This document shows positions 1 through 9,225 of a stretch of DNA of 64,000 bases, piece by piece (the stretch's first letter is position 1; the number at the start of each line of letters is the position of its first letter). This DNA is from Firmicutes bacterium TM09-10 (GTDB lineage Bacteria; Bacillota; Clostridia; Lachnospirales; Lachnospiraceae), in NCBI GenBank assembly GCA_003481005.1, contig QUKC01000009.1, forward strand, positions 62,001 to 126,000, in the 5' to 3' direction. The position numbers were made by a program, and so were the translations under genes. Under the pieces are notes generated by a model. It did not search any database and was not told the origin of the DNA. It saw only the letters and a list, made by a program, of their open reading frames with translations.

Positions 1-476
1 CGGATATCATGACGACGGCAAAAGCTCTTGGCTGCGGTGTTCCGGTGGGTGCATTTTTAATGACGGAAAAGGTCGGACAGCATTCGCTTACGGCAGGCGA
101 CCATGGTACGACCTACGGCGGCAATCCGCTGGCATGTGCAGCTGTGGCAAAGGTGCTGGAGCTGTTTGAAGAAAACAACATCCTGGAGCATGTGCGGGAG
201 GTGTCAGCTTATCTGGAAGAAAAGCTGGACAGCCTGGCAGCAAAATATGATTTTATCACGGACAGAAGAGGCATGGGACTGATGCAGGGACTTGTCTTTG
301 ACCGTCCGGTTGCGCCGCTGATCAACGCAGCGCTGGAAAACGGTCTGATTCTGATCAACGCGGGAACAAATATTATCCGCTTTGTTCCGCCTCTTGTCAT
401 CACCGACGCAGATGTGGATGAAATGATCGAAATTCTGGATTCATGCCTGAAAACGTTTCAGGAGCAAAACGCGTAG
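1..476 (+). CDS. argD: Acetylornithine aminotransferase, C-terminal part (partial at window start)
   Basis: This is the C-terminal 158 or so codons of a class III PLP-dependent aminotransferase; the 5' end lies outside the window, and the frame is open from the first base. The visible part begins in the block DIMTTAKALG, whose lysine is the residue that forms the Schiff base with PLP in this family, and continues through GTTYGGNPLACAAV, a segment typical of acetylornithine and N-succinyl-ornithine aminotransferases. The C-terminal NAGTNIIRFVPPLVI block is also characteristic of ArgD and contains the carboxylate-binding Arg. ArgD converts N-acetylglutamate semialdehyde to N-acetylornithine in arginine biosynthesis. 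A related aminotransferase such as GabT cannot be wholly excluded without the N-terminus, but the fit to ArgD is good. Confidence 0.88.
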   Translation, partial: DIMTTAKALGCGVPVGAFLMTEKVGQHSLTAGDHGTTYGGNPLACAAVAKVLELFEENNILEHVREVSAYLEEKLDSLAAKYDFITDRRGMGLMQGLVFDRPVAPLINAALENGLILINAGTNIIRFVPPLVITDADVDEMIEILDSCLKTFQEQNA

Positions 477-524
477 CTGCCGGGAAACGGCAGCGCGGCA
501 AAAAAGAAAGAAATGGAGAGGAAT

Positions 525-1889
525 ATGTCTTTTTACCCAAAACTGATCGGGGCGGTCTGCGGTGTCTGTGCTGCGGGGGCTTTGATTTATGCGGGCGTTT
601 CTGCCCTGGATAAGGCAGGCGTTTCTGCGGACGGTATTCTGTCGTCCAAACCGACGCTAACGGTGTGGTATACCGAGGAAAAACTGGAGGATTATCTTTC
701 CGCCATGGCGCTTGAATATCAGAATGAGACCGGCGTGCGTGTGGTCCCGGTTTTGAAAAGCGGTCTGGAATATCTCGAGGCAGTAAACGACGCTTCCATC
801 GCAGAGGAATCGATGCCGGATGTTTACCTGATCAGCAATGACGGACTGGAAAAAGCGTACCTTGCCGGGCTGGCGGTAAATGTGAAGGATCAGAATGCTG
901 TCCTGAATACCGAAAATTTTCCGCAGACTGCACTGGACGCTGTGACCTATCAGGGACATGCGGTTGCTTATCCGCTGTATTTTGAAACCAGCGCGCTTGT
1001 ATACAACCAGACGTATCTGGAGCAGGCGGCGGCAGAGCTGGAAACGGACGAGGTGTCCCTGATTCCGAAAACGATTGATGATATCCGGAATTTTGCGGAT
1101 GAGTATAACGCGCCGGAAACGGTAGAATCGGTTTTCCGATGGGATGTATCTGATTTTTTCTATAATTATTTCTTTGCAGGAAATTATATCACTGTTGGCG
1201 GAAGCTGCGGGGATGATTCGTCCCGGATCAACATCTATAATCAGGATGCGGTTTACGGGCTTGCGGCGTACCAGAAGCTGAGTCAGTTTTTCTCGATCGA
1301 TGCGGCGACTTCGAGCTACGACCAGGTTGTGCAGGATTTTCTGGATGGAAAGCTGGTTTATACGATCGCGACCACCGATATTCTGGATCGGGTTGTGCAG
1401 GCGAAGGCAGACGGAAGCTTTGCGTGGGAATACGGCGTAGCGTCCCTGCCGGATATCAGTGAAACGGTTTGCTCCCGCGGTATTTCCGTGACCGGAAGCA
1501 TTGTTGTAAACGGCTACGGCAAGCATCAGGACGAGGCGGATAATTTCGCGGCATGGCTTTGCACGGACAGCGCGGATAAGCTGTTTGACCGCAGTACCCT
1601 TGTGCCTGCCAAAAAGAGCGCAGCGCAGCAGACGGAGGAGATGGCAGCGTTCTGGCAGGAATACAGCCAGACGGTTCCGATGCCGAAGCTGATGGCGACT
1701 GCGAATTTCTGGGTACAGATGGAGATCGCGGAGACGAAAATCTGGGAAGGAGAAAACGTTTCGGACGTTTTAAAAGACCTTTCGGAAAAAATCATGACAC
1801 AGGTAACCGGCACGCAGTACGTGGAAGAAGAATATATTGAAGTGCCTACGGAGACTCAAATCGATTACGCCGAGGGCGAAGAAGAATAA
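525..1889 (+). CDS. Extracellular solute-binding protein, sugar ABC transporter type (membrane anchored)
   Basis: The protein of about 454 residues has one N-terminal hydrophobic segment (roughly residues 5-30) and no lipobox, so it is probably anchored by an uncleaved signal. After it comes PTLTVWYTEE, a typical first beta strand of family 1 (MalE/UgpB-like) binding proteins, followed by ALEYQNETGVRVVPV and a periplasmic-binding fold including DFLDGKLVYTIATTDI. The C-terminus is strongly acidic (EEEYIEVPTETQ and then EGEEE). An ATG at 513 exists, but the GGAGAGG at 515-521 sits upstream of the ATG at 525, so 525 is preferred. No permease or ATPase gene is adjacent, so it is an orphan binding protein. 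Substrate unknown. Confidence 0.75.
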   Translation: MSFYPKLIGAVCGVCAAGALIYAGVSALDKAGVSADGILSSKPTLTVWYTEEKLEDYLSAMALEYQNETGVRVVPVLKSGLEYLEAVNDASIAEESMPDVYLISNDGLEKAYLAGLAVNVKDQNAVLNTENFPQTALDAVTYQGHAVAYPLYFETSALVYNQTYLEQAAAELETDEVSLIPKTIDDIRNFADEYNAPETVESVFRWDVSDFFYNYFFAGNYITVGGSCGDDSSRINIYNQDAVYGLAAYQKLSQFFSIDAATSSYDQVVQDFLDGKLVYTIATTDILDRVVQAKADGSFAWEYGVASLPDISETVCSRGISVTGSIVVNGYGKHQDEADNFAAWLCTDSADKLFDRSTLVPAKKSAAQQTEEMAAFWQEYSQTVPMPKLMATANFWVQMEIAETKIWEGENVSDVLKDLSEKIMTQVTGTQYVEEEYIEVPTETQIDYAEGEEE

Positions 1890-1974
1890 GAACGTGTATA
1901 AAAATCCAACCATAACGCATACTGTATTTCATACCGGACGCTGTCAGGGCGGACGGAAGAAGGAGGCTTGCAGG

Positions 1975-2406
1975 ATGGTTGGATTTTTGATTGCAGTTTT
2001 ATCCGGGGTTCTGATGAGCGTGCAGGGCATTTTCAATACACAGGTCACAAAAGCGTCGAGCATCTGGTCTGCGAATGTGTTTGTGCAGGCGACGGCGCTG
2101 CTGTCGTGCCTGGCAGTTTGGCTTGCAGCGGACCGGTCGAATCTGTTTGCCGTGTTTCGGAGCGAGCCGAAGTATCTGCTGCTTGGCGGCGTACTCGGCG
2201 CCGGGATTACCTGGACAGTGATTAAGGCGATGGCGATGCTTGGACCTGCAAGGGCGGTTCTGTTTATCGTGGTGGCGCAGATCGCGGCGGCGTACCTTGT
2301 GGAGCTGTTTGGGCTGTTCGGCGTTGAAAAAGCAGCGTGGGAGTGGAGAAAGGCGATCGGACTTGCTGTAGCGGCTGTCGGAATTGCCGTTTTTCAGTGG
2401 AAATAG
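1975..2406 (+). CDS. YdcZ/DUF606-type DMT family transporter
   Basis: A 143-residue, very hydrophobic protein with about four to five membrane segments. The N-terminal pattern of FLIAVLSGVLMSVQGIFNTQ, with a conserved Gln-Gly and Asn in the first helix, and the later YLLLGGVLGAGITW are typical of the short DMT_YdcZ (DUF606) proteins, which are half the length of normal DMT exporters and often work as pairs. The start at 1975 is chosen because AGGAGG at 1961-1966 lies 8 bases upstream; a longer reading from 1837 overlaps the previous gene and has no ribosome binding site. No second YdcZ gene is next to it. Substrate unknown. Confidence 0.75.
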   Translation: MVGFLIAVLSGVLMSVQGIFNTQVTKASSIWSANVFVQATALLSCLAVWLAADRSNLFAVFRSEPKYLLLGGVLGAGITWTVIKAMAMLGPARAVLFIVVAQIAAAYLVELFGLFGVEKAAWEWRKAIGLAVAAVGIAVFQWK

Positions 2407-2505
2407 CGCCCGGAATATGCTATCCTACCAGTAGTGAGAGGTCTGCAGAAGGAGCTGGATTTTGGTATCTGCAGCCATGAAATACAAGAGAGGATGTGTA
2501 TTTGA

Positions 2506-5500
2506 TTGTCTTATCAGACGTTATTTTTACAGCAGTCTTATCGGGACTGTACGAAACAGTATGAGGAAATTCTGCACAACCCGAACCTGCCGTTGTGGGA
2601 TTATGTGGTGCTAACGGCTTCGAACGAGGCTCAGGCTCAGGCATATCGTGCGCAGATTTCCTACCGCTTAAAGCATCAGATGCTCCCGGAAAAGACACAC
2701 TATGCGGTGCTGCCTGATCCGGACGGCAAGCGCGTCGGAAGCGGCGGCGCGACTTTAAATGTGCTGCGGTATATCCGGGAGCATGCGGCGGGTAAGCAGA
2801 GTCTCGCTGCTGTGCCGCATGACGCAGTGCAGGGTGACGGCGCAGCAGAGAGCAGGCAGTTCGTGTCTGCGCAGCCCGGCGAAGCAGCTTGCCACGCCTT
2901 TGACGGCAAACGTATTCTGGTCATCCATTCCGGCGGGGACAGTAAGCGCGTGCCCCAGTATTCCGCCTGCGGCAAGCTCTTTTCCCCCGTGCCGCGGATT
3001 CTTCCAAACGGCCGCAGATCGACGCTGTTCGACGAATTTATGATTGCCATGTGCGGTGTTGCGGCGCGGATGAACGCCGGAATGCTTGTCTGCTCCGGGG
3101 ATGTGCTGCTGCTGTTTAACCCGCTGCAGATCGATTTTTACGGAAAAGGCGCTGCGGCGCTGTCGATCAAGGAGCCTGCAGAAATCGGCAAAAACCACGG
3201 TGTATACAGACGGGACAGGGAAGGAAATGTCGGCGGATTTTTACATAAAAAGACCGTAGAGCAGCTGCACGAAATGGGTGCGGTGGACGAGCACGGGCAT
3301 GTGGATATTGACACCGGTGCGGTTATGATGAGCGTAGACCTGCTCAATTCCCTTTACAGCCTGATCGACACAGAGGAAAAGTTTGCTGCCTGTGTCAACG
3401 AACAGGCGCGGCTTTCGTTTTATGCGGACTTTCTGTATCCACTGGCGTCGGATTCCACCCTGGAGCAGTATTATCAAGAGACGCCCGAGGGTGAGTTTAC
3501 ACTGGAGCTGAGAGCCTGTCGGGAAAAAATCTGGGCGGCGCTGCATCCCTATCAGATGAAGCTGATCCGGATGTCACCGGCGGCATTTATCCATTTTGGG
3601 ACGACCCGGGAGCTGCTGCATCTGATGACGGAGGGGATGGAGCAATTTACGCATCTGGGCTGGCAGGCGCGGATCAACACCAACAGTCAGGAAAAAAGCT
3701 ATGGGGCTGGAAACAGCTATATCAGTCTGCGCGCAGACGTTGGCGCGGGAAGCTATATCGAGGACAGCTATTTGCATCATGGTACGGTTGTCGGGGAGCG
3801 CTGCGTGATCTCCGGCGTGACGCTGGACGGACAGAGCGTTCCGGCGGATACGGTACTGCATGGGCTAAAGCTGCAAGACGGCAGGTTTGTTGTCCGGATG
3901 TACGGTGTATGCGACAATCCGAAGGAAGCGGCATTATTTGGAAAAGAGATCGGCGAACCGTTGTGGACGGCGGCAGTTTATCCGATTCGAAATACGATTC
4001 AGGAAGCAGTATCTGCGACACTGCGTGCATATGAAGACGGTTTTCCAACACTGGAAGACGGGATTTCTTTAAAGGACAGCTTCAACCAGGCGGATGTGAC
4101 GGCGATTCTGCCCTGGCAGGATAAGCTGGAGGATAAGGTAAAAATCGAATCCCTGTTGGAGGCCATCGACAAAAAGGATAATCTCCATGAGGCGGTGAAG
4201 GTGTTCAACGGGGAGATCAATGCGCGTGTAATCCGGCAGCTTTGCGGTCTGGCGGAAAAGCTGGACGAACAGGAGCTGTTTGAATTTTCCCGGAAAATAC
4301 GGATTTATTATGCGCTATCCTGTCTGACGAAGCAGGATAAGTATCTTGACCTGTGCCTGGATACGATCCGAAACGCGATTCTTGTCGGGGCGGTGGCAGG
4401 GCTTTCCTACGATCCGACGGCAAAAATGGAGCAGGAGGAAGTGGTGGTACGCCTGCCCGTGCGCGTCAACTGGGGCGGCGGCTGGAGCGATACGCCTCCA
4501 TATTGCATGGAGCACGGCGGAACGGTGCTGAATGCGGCGGTGAAGCTGGACGGACAAAATCCTGTCGAGGCAGTTGTGAAAAAGATTCCGGGCAATCAGA
4601 TCGTGCTGGCCAGCGCGGACAGCGGCGCAGAGCAGGCATTTTCTGAAATCAGTCAGCTGCAGGATTCCAGCAATCCTTACGATCCCTTTGCCCTGCATAA
4701 GGCGGCGCTGATCGCCTGCGGCATCATTCCGTACCGGGAGCAGATTTCTGTCGAAGAGGTGACAAAAAATCTCGGCAGCGGGCTCTATTTGTCCACACAG
4801 GTGATTCATATCCCGAGAGGCAGCGGCCTCGGTACGTCCTCGATTCTTGCGGGCGCATGTGTCAAGGCGATTTACCGGATGCTCGGAAAGGAGCTGTCCC
4901 AGGAGGAGCTGTACAACCGGGTCCTGTGCATGGAGCAGATTATGTCCACGGGCGGCGGCTGGCAGGACCAGGTGGGCGGGCTTGCGCCCGGAATCAAAAT
5001 GGTGACCAGCGATGCAGCGATTGTACAGGAAATCGGCTGCAGTCCCTGCAGCATCAGCACAGAGACGCTGCAGGAGTTAAACGAGCGATTCTGCCTGATT
5101 TATTCCGGACAGCGCAGGCTTGCAAGAAACCTGCTGCGCGATATTGTAAGCCGCTATGTGAGCGGTAACCCGGATACGGTGGAGGTGCTTTATGAGATCC
5201 AGCGGATAGCGGTTTTGATGCGCTTTGAGCTGGAAAAGGGAAATGTAGACGGCTTTGCACAGCTCCTGAACCAGCACTGGGAGCTTTCCAGACGGCTGGA
5301 TGGCGGCTGTACCAATACCTGTATTGATATGATCTTTAGTTCCGTGGAGGATCTGATCGACGGAAAGATGATCTGCGGCGCAGGCGGCGGAGGCTTTTTA
5401 CAGGTTATCCTGAAAAAAGGCGTGACTGTGGAACAGGTGCAGAAGCGTCTGAGAGAGGTATTCCAGGACAGCGGCGTGGAGGTATGGCGCTGCAGCCTGG

Positions 5501-5508
5501 TGGGATGA
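2506..5508 (+). CDS. fkp: Bifunctional L-fucokinase / L-fucose-1-phosphate guanylyltransferase
   Basis: A 1000-residue two-domain enzyme of the GDP-L-fucose salvage route. The N-terminal half is a fucose-1-phosphate guanylyltransferase: see LPDPDGKRVGSGGATLNVL near residues 68-86 and, after a variable insert, ILVIHSGGDSKRVPQYSACG near residues 137-156, the nucleotide-binding signature of this family, followed by a beta-helix-like region. The C-terminal third is a GHMP kinase: NWGGGWSDTPPY near residue 656, the phosphate loop PRGSGLGTSSIL near residue 774, and CGAGGGGFL near residue 960. The start is TTG; an in-frame TGA lies directly before it, so no earlier start is possible, and a GAGAGGA-type ribosome site lies upstream. 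Architecture and length match the Fkp described from Bacteroides. It is followed by fucU. Confidence 0.88.
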   Translation: MSYQTLFLQQSYRDCTKQYEEILHNPNLPLWDYVVLTASNEAQAQAYRAQISYRLKHQMLPEKTHYAVLPDPDGKRVGSGGATLNVLRYIREHAAGKQSLAAVPHDAVQGDGAAESRQFVSAQPGEAACHAFDGKRILVIHSGGDSKRVPQYSACGKLFSPVPRILPNGRRSTLFDEFMIAMCGVAARMNAGMLVCSGDVLLLFNPLQIDFYGKGAAALSIKEPAEIGKNHGVYRRDREGNVGGFLHKKTVEQLHEMGAVDEHGHVDIDTGAVMMSVDLLNSLYSLIDTEEKFAACVNEQARLSFYADFLYPLASDSTLEQYYQETPEGEFTLELRACREKIWAALHPYQMKLIRMSPAAFIHFGTTRELLHLMTEGMEQFTHLGWQARINTNSQEKSYGAGNSYISLRADVGAGSYIEDSYLHHGTVVGERCVISGVTLDGQSVPADTVLHGLKLQDGRFVVRMYGVCDNPKEAALFGKEIGEPLWTAAVYPIRNTIQEAVSATLRAYEDGFPTLEDGISLKDSFNQADVTAILPWQDKLEDKVKIESLLEAIDKKDNLHEAVKVFNGEINARVIRQLCGLAEKLDEQELFEFSRKIRIYYALSCLTKQDKYLDLCLDTIRNAILVGAVAGLSYDPTAKMEQEEVVVRLPVRVNWGGGWSDTPPYCMEHGGTVLNAAVKLDGQNPVEAVVKKIPGNQIVLASADSGAEQAFSEISQLQDSSNPYDPFALHKAALIACGIIPYREQISVEEVTKNLGSGLYLSTQVIHIPRGSGLGTSSILAGACVKAIYRMLGKELSQEELYNRVLCMEQIMSTGGGWQDQVGGLAPGIKMVTSDAAIVQEIGCSPCSISTETLQELNERFCLIYSGQRRLARNLLRDIVSRYVSGNPDTVEVLYEIQRIAVLMRFELEKGNVDGFAQLLNQHWELSRRLDGGCTNTCIDMIFSSVEDLIDGKMICGAGGGGFLQVILKKGVTVEQVQKRLREVFQDSGVEVWRCSLVG

Positions 5509-5577
5509 CAGCGCGTGCGGCGAAAATACGGCGTGGCAGGCGCGCTGCTGCAGAATAAGTTTAAGGGGATATTCGAT

Positions 5578-6003
5578 ATGTTGAAGGGAATTTCACCACT
5601 GATTTCACCGGAGCTGTTAAAAGTTCTTGATGAAATGGGACACGGAGACGAGATCGTGCTGGCGGATGCGAACTTTCCGTCCAGCAGCATCGGACAACGG
5701 GTGATCCGGGCGGATGGAATCGGTACGGCAGAGCTTTTGGCGGCGATTTTGCCGTTGTTTCCGCTGGATCAGTACGATCCCGAGCATTTCGTCCTGATGG
5801 AGGTCGTGCCGGGAGATACGGTTGTACCGGTGATCTGGGAGGCTTATAAGGCTCTCCTGAACTATTATGAGCCGGACACAGAGGTGCATAAGATCGAGCG
5901 GTTTGCCTATTACGAGCGCGCCAAAAAGGCGTACTGCGTGGTAGCGACCGGAGAAAAAGCTCAGTATGCCAACATTATTTTGAAAAAGGGTGTTGTGAAG
6001 TAG
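5578..6003 (+). CDS. fucU: RbsD/FucU family L-fucose mutarotase
   Basis: A 141-residue protein of the RbsD/FucU fold, which interconverts the alpha and beta anomers of a sugar. MLKGISPLISPELLKVLDEM followed by GHGDEIVLADANFP is the family's diagnostic N-terminus with the catalytic His, and FYERAKKAYCVVATGE-like sequence (here YYERAKKAYCVVATGE) ends it. Length and sequence favour FucU over RbsD (about 130 residues). The ATG at 5578 has AAGGGGA 8 bases upstream; the longer reading from GTG 5515 has none. It lies 69 bases after fkp, so the two are likely co-transcribed: FucU would supply the anomer that the kinase uses. No fucI, fucA or fucose permease is in the window. Confidence 0.87.
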   Translation: MLKGISPLISPELLKVLDEMGHGDEIVLADANFPSSSIGQRVIRADGIGTAELLAAILPLFPLDQYDPEHFVLMEVVPGDTVVPVIWEAYKALLNYYEPDTEVHKIERFAYYERAKKAYCVVATGEKAQYANIILKKGVVK

Positions 6004-6053
6004 GGGCTGGAAAAAGATTGGCTGTGCAGGCTTGAAGATTTTTCCAGAAAAAG

Positions 6054-6091
6054 AAAAGGGGATTGACGCTGGGCGTCAGTCCCCTTTTGAA
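6054..6091. terminator. Bidirectional terminator between fucU and the PBP gene
   Basis: A 15-base-pair hairpin with AAAAGGGGATTGACG on the left and CGTCAGTCCCCTTTT on the right and a 5-base loop. Because it is flanked by A-run and T-run, it can end transcription of fucU (forward) and of the convergent PBP gene (reverse). Confidence 0.85.
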
Positions 6092-6140
6092 AGCGGTATT
6101 GTACTTTTTTGTAACTGTTCAGGTATGCGCTGTAAGCGCG

Positions 6141-9032
6141 TTAGTTTGCATTTCCATCATCGACAGGGACATTGTCGGCTGCGCTGCCGTCGGAAGACGG
6201 TGCAGCTGCGGCAGACTGTGTCTGGACAGAGGTTTGTGCGGCATTTAACTGATTGATCTGTGCGTTGAGGCTGTCGATTCGGTGCTGTGCCTCATCGACA
6301 GCGCTCTGTGCAGCCGCTTTTGCATTGTCATCGGCAGCCGCTGCAAGTTCCTGATCTGCAATCGCCTTATCCTCTACTGCGGTCTGGAGCTGCTGCTGCA
6401 GGCTTACGAGCAGAGCTTCGTACTGTGCAGAGTTGCTGCGCAGCTGAAGCTCGAGCCGTTCCTGCTCGATGATCTGATCTGCACCGGGGGTTGCCATGAA
6501 GACGGAGCTGTGCTCGCAGACCCTCTGGGAATCCTCGGAGGTCACCTGACCGGTCAGGATACGTTCGTTTTCCGGAAGCATTTCCAGAGTACCCTCCGTT
6601 GCAAAGGGGCAGGCATCTGCTGCGGGCAGACCGCTGTAGGCACAGACACTACCCTGATAGTGTACGTCACAGGTTTCTGTCGGAACCGTATCTACAGCAA
6701 AATATTCGGTCTTTAAGGTTTCACCGCAGAGTGCGGTGGGCAGCTTGCCGGACTTTGCGCAGACAGTCTGTGCGACGATATCGGCAGGCTGAGAGAAGGA
6801 TTTGTTTTCCAGACCTTCGTGCACCTGGCTCATGACTGCTTTCCAGAGCTTCTTTGCAAGGCTTCGTTCTTCGCCCTTGCGCAGCTTTGTGTTGTTGTCA
6901 TAACCTGTCCAGGTCGTACAGGTGTAGTACGGTGTGTAGCCGGAGAACCAGATATCGTTATAATCGGACGTCGTACCGGTTTTACCGGCGATGGACATGC
7001 CGCCGAAGTTGACAGCAGTACCGGTACCGGAGGTGACAACATCCTGCATTGCGCTCGTTAAGAGGAATGCGGTGGAGGGCTTGATGACCTGCGTACCCTC
7101 GGTGCTGGTGTTATCCAAAATAACGTTGCCGTCGTGATCTTTTACAATCGTATACAGCTTGGGTCTGATATACTGCCCGCCGTTTGCGATGGTGGCATAG
7201 GAGGCGTTTAATTCGATGTTTTTTACACCGTATGTGATACCTCCAAGGGCGAGGGCCTGCTGGACGTCGGAGAAAATCTTGCCGTTTTTCTCTACGCCGT
7301 CTACCAGCGTGGTAAAGCCGAATTTCTGTAAATATTCATAGCCCAGACGGGGGGTGATTTGCGTCAGGACCTTTACCGTAACGATATTTAAGGAGTCCCG
7401 GATACCATCCCGCAGGGAACAGATGCCGCGGTAGCCGCTGGAATACCAGTTGGATACCGGTCTGCCATTGTCATAGTTGAAGGGACCGTCGACCTCGACA
7501 TCCGCGAGAGTCATGCCGGCGCTGTCCAGCGCGGGTGCATAGGTGGAGACGATCTTAAAGGTGGAACCCGGCTGACGAACCGCATCGGTGGAGCGGTTCA
7601 GGGTCAGGTTTCCTTCCTTGGTGCCGCGGCCGCCGATCATGGCAACGACATAGCCCGTGGACTGATCCTCGATCGTTAAGGAAATCTGGGGCTGGGGCGT
7701 CAGGGTGATGGATTCGCCGATAATTTCCGCACTGTCGGGAATCGTAGCAGCCTTATAGGCCTCGATCGCTTCATTTGCTTCTTCCTGAGAGCTGTACAGG
7801 AGGTTGAAGTTTTTGTCGCCGTTTTCCTGATAATAGGATTTGTACTTTTCCGAGCTGATGTTGACGATGCCGCCTTCTTCCTCAGAATCAGGATCGCGGT
7901 AGGTCAGCTGGTAGCTTAGCAGCCAGCGCATGCCGTCCGGATAGAGGGATTCGTCGGAAGCAACGGAGTCACAGATCGCCTGAATATCGGGATCCATGGC
8001 GGAGAAAATGCTCAAACCGCCGGAATAAACCATGACGTAAGCCTGGGTTTCCGTATAGCCGGCTGCGATCAGGTCTTCGGTTACGGCTTCTTTGACTGCA
8101 TCCGCATAGTAAGAGTCTACGGAAGAATCTCCGCCGACTTCGAGGTTAGCGGTCTGGATTCTGCGGTATAAGCTGTCAGTATCCGATTCCGCCTCGTCGT
8201 ACTGCGCCTGTGTGATATAGCCCTGCTCAAGCATGTTGGTCAGCACCTTTTCACGGCGATCCTGGTTTTTGTCAGGATGGGTCAGCGGATTATACTTGGA
8301 CGGGTTCTGGGTGATTCCGGCGATGGTCGCGCATTCGGAAAGGCTTAACTCCCAGACGTTTTTGTTGAAATAACGCTTGGAGGCAGCCTGTACGCCCAGC
8401 GTGTTCTGCCCCAGGTTGATCGTGTTCATGTATTGTTCCAGGATCTTGGATTTGTCGTTGGTATCTTTTTCCAGCTGAATCGCAAGATACTGCTCCTGGA
8501 CTTTTCGCTTGATTCGTTCGCCCAGCGTCTTTTCCTGAGTCCAGGTCGTCAGGACGGTATTTTTGATCAGCTGCTGGGTGATGGTGCTGGCACCCTCCTG
8601 CCGTTTGAAGCCGGTCTTTACGGCGGTTACGCCGGCACGGAGAATCCCCATGATGTCGATACCGTTGTGCTGGTAAAAACGCTCATCCTCGATGGCGACA
8701 AAGGCGTTTGCCAGATCGGTGGGAATCTGATCCATCGTAACGGGGACACGGTTGGAGTCCTCGGCGATCAGCTTCGCCATCTGGTTTCCCTTGCTGTCAT
8801 AAATAAAGGAAGAGTATCGGGTGGGAGTTGCATCCTCCAGTGTGATGGTAGGTGCAGAATCTATAATCCCCTTGAAAACCCCCAGTCCGGCGCAGATGCC
8901 GATAATCCCGATTGCAATGACGCATAAAAGCAGCACCTTGGAAAAGGTGAGCAGGCATTTGCGTCCGAGCTTCGAAGATGTGGACTGGAGTGCTTTCTTT
9001 TTCTGTTTTACACTCTTTTTGCCATAATTCAT
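6141..9032 (-). CDS. Class A penicillin-binding protein (PBP1A-like glycosyltransferase/transpeptidase)
   Basis: A 963-residue bifunctional peptidoglycan synthase. A basic cytoplasmic tail of about 25 residues precedes one membrane helix (about 29-52). The GT51 glycosyltransferase domain carries AIEDERFYQHNGID (about residues 113-126, catalytic Glu) and EGASTITQQLIKN. The transpeptidase domain has the SxxK motif in RQPGSTFKI (about residue 490) and the KTG motif in AGKTGTTSDYN (about residue 680). The C-terminus beyond the catalytic domain is long and Ala/Gln/Glu-rich, with heptad character that suggests a coiled coil (about residues 880-945), and ends in an acidic low-complexity tail. The ATG has AAGGAGG on the reverse strand 8-9 bases upstream. 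It is a single-gene unit, convergent with fucU. Confidence 0.93.
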   Translation of the reverse strand: MNYGKKSVKQKKKALQSTSSKLGRKCLLTFSKVLLLCVIAIGIIGICAGLGVFKGIIDSAPTITLEDATPTRYSSFIYDSKGNQMAKLIAEDSNRVPVTMDQIPTDLANAFVAIEDERFYQHNGIDIMGILRAGVTAVKTGFKRQEGASTITQQLIKNTVLTTWTQEKTLGERIKRKVQEQYLAIQLEKDTNDKSKILEQYMNTINLGQNTLGVQAASKRYFNKNVWELSLSECATIAGITQNPSKYNPLTHPDKNQDRREKVLTNMLEQGYITQAQYDEAESDTDSLYRRIQTANLEVGGDSSVDSYYADAVKEAVTEDLIAAGYTETQAYVMVYSGGLSIFSAMDPDIQAICDSVASDESLYPDGMRWLLSYQLTYRDPDSEEEGGIVNISSEKYKSYYQENGDKNFNLLYSSQEEANEAIEAYKAATIPDSAEIIGESITLTPQPQISLTIEDQSTGYVVAMIGGRGTKEGNLTLNRSTDAVRQPGSTFKIVSTYAPALDSAGMTLADVEVDGPFNYDNGRPVSNWYSSGYRGICSLRDGIRDSLNIVTVKVLTQITPRLGYEYLQKFGFTTLVDGVEKNGKIFSDVQQALALGGITYGVKNIELNASYATIANGGQYIRPKLYTIVKDHDGNVILDNTSTEGTQVIKPSTAFLLTSAMQDVVTSGTGTAVNFGGMSIAGKTGTTSDYNDIWFSGYTPYYTCTTWTGYDNNTKLRKGEERSLAKKLWKAVMSQVHEGLENKSFSQPADIVAQTVCAKSGKLPTALCGETLKTEYFAVDTVPTETCDVHYQGSVCAYSGLPAADACPFATEGTLEMLPENERILTGQVTSEDSQRVCEHSSVFMATPGADQIIEQERLELQLRSNSAQYEALLVSLQQQLQTAVEDKAIADQELAAAADDNAKAAAQSAVDEAQHRIDSLNAQINQLNAAQTSVQTQSAAAAPSSDGSAADNVPVDDGNAN

Positions 9033-9071
9033 GCAATGAAACCTCCTTGGTTTTGGACATTACCTCCCCTG

Positions 9072-9077
9072 ATTATA
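9072..9077 (-). promoter_or_regulatory. -10 box of the PBP gene
   Basis: Read on the reverse strand this is a perfect TATAAT, 40 bases upstream of the PBP start codon. The -35 element at the expected distance (TTTATT, 9095-9100) is weak, so the assignment rests on the -10 and its position. Confidence 0.5.
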
Positions 9078-9123
9078 GCAAAAGCGGGCAGGTAAATAAA
9101 GGTTTTTCTGCCATATTAAGATA

Positions 9124-9152
9124 TTGTTCACAAAAAGAAATGCTGTTATACT
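9124..9152 (+). promoter_or_regulatory. Promoter of the yigZ-family gene
   Basis: TTGTTC at 9124-9129 and TATACT at 9147-9152 with a 17-base spacer, 74 bases ahead of the start codon. It is divergent from the PBP promoter. Confidence 0.65.
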
Positions 9153-9225
9153 GGTTGGGAAGCGGGAAACGCCTGTCAGCGGACAGATGAGAAACCGCAG
9201 GGCAGCTGTAGAATGGAGAATTTTT

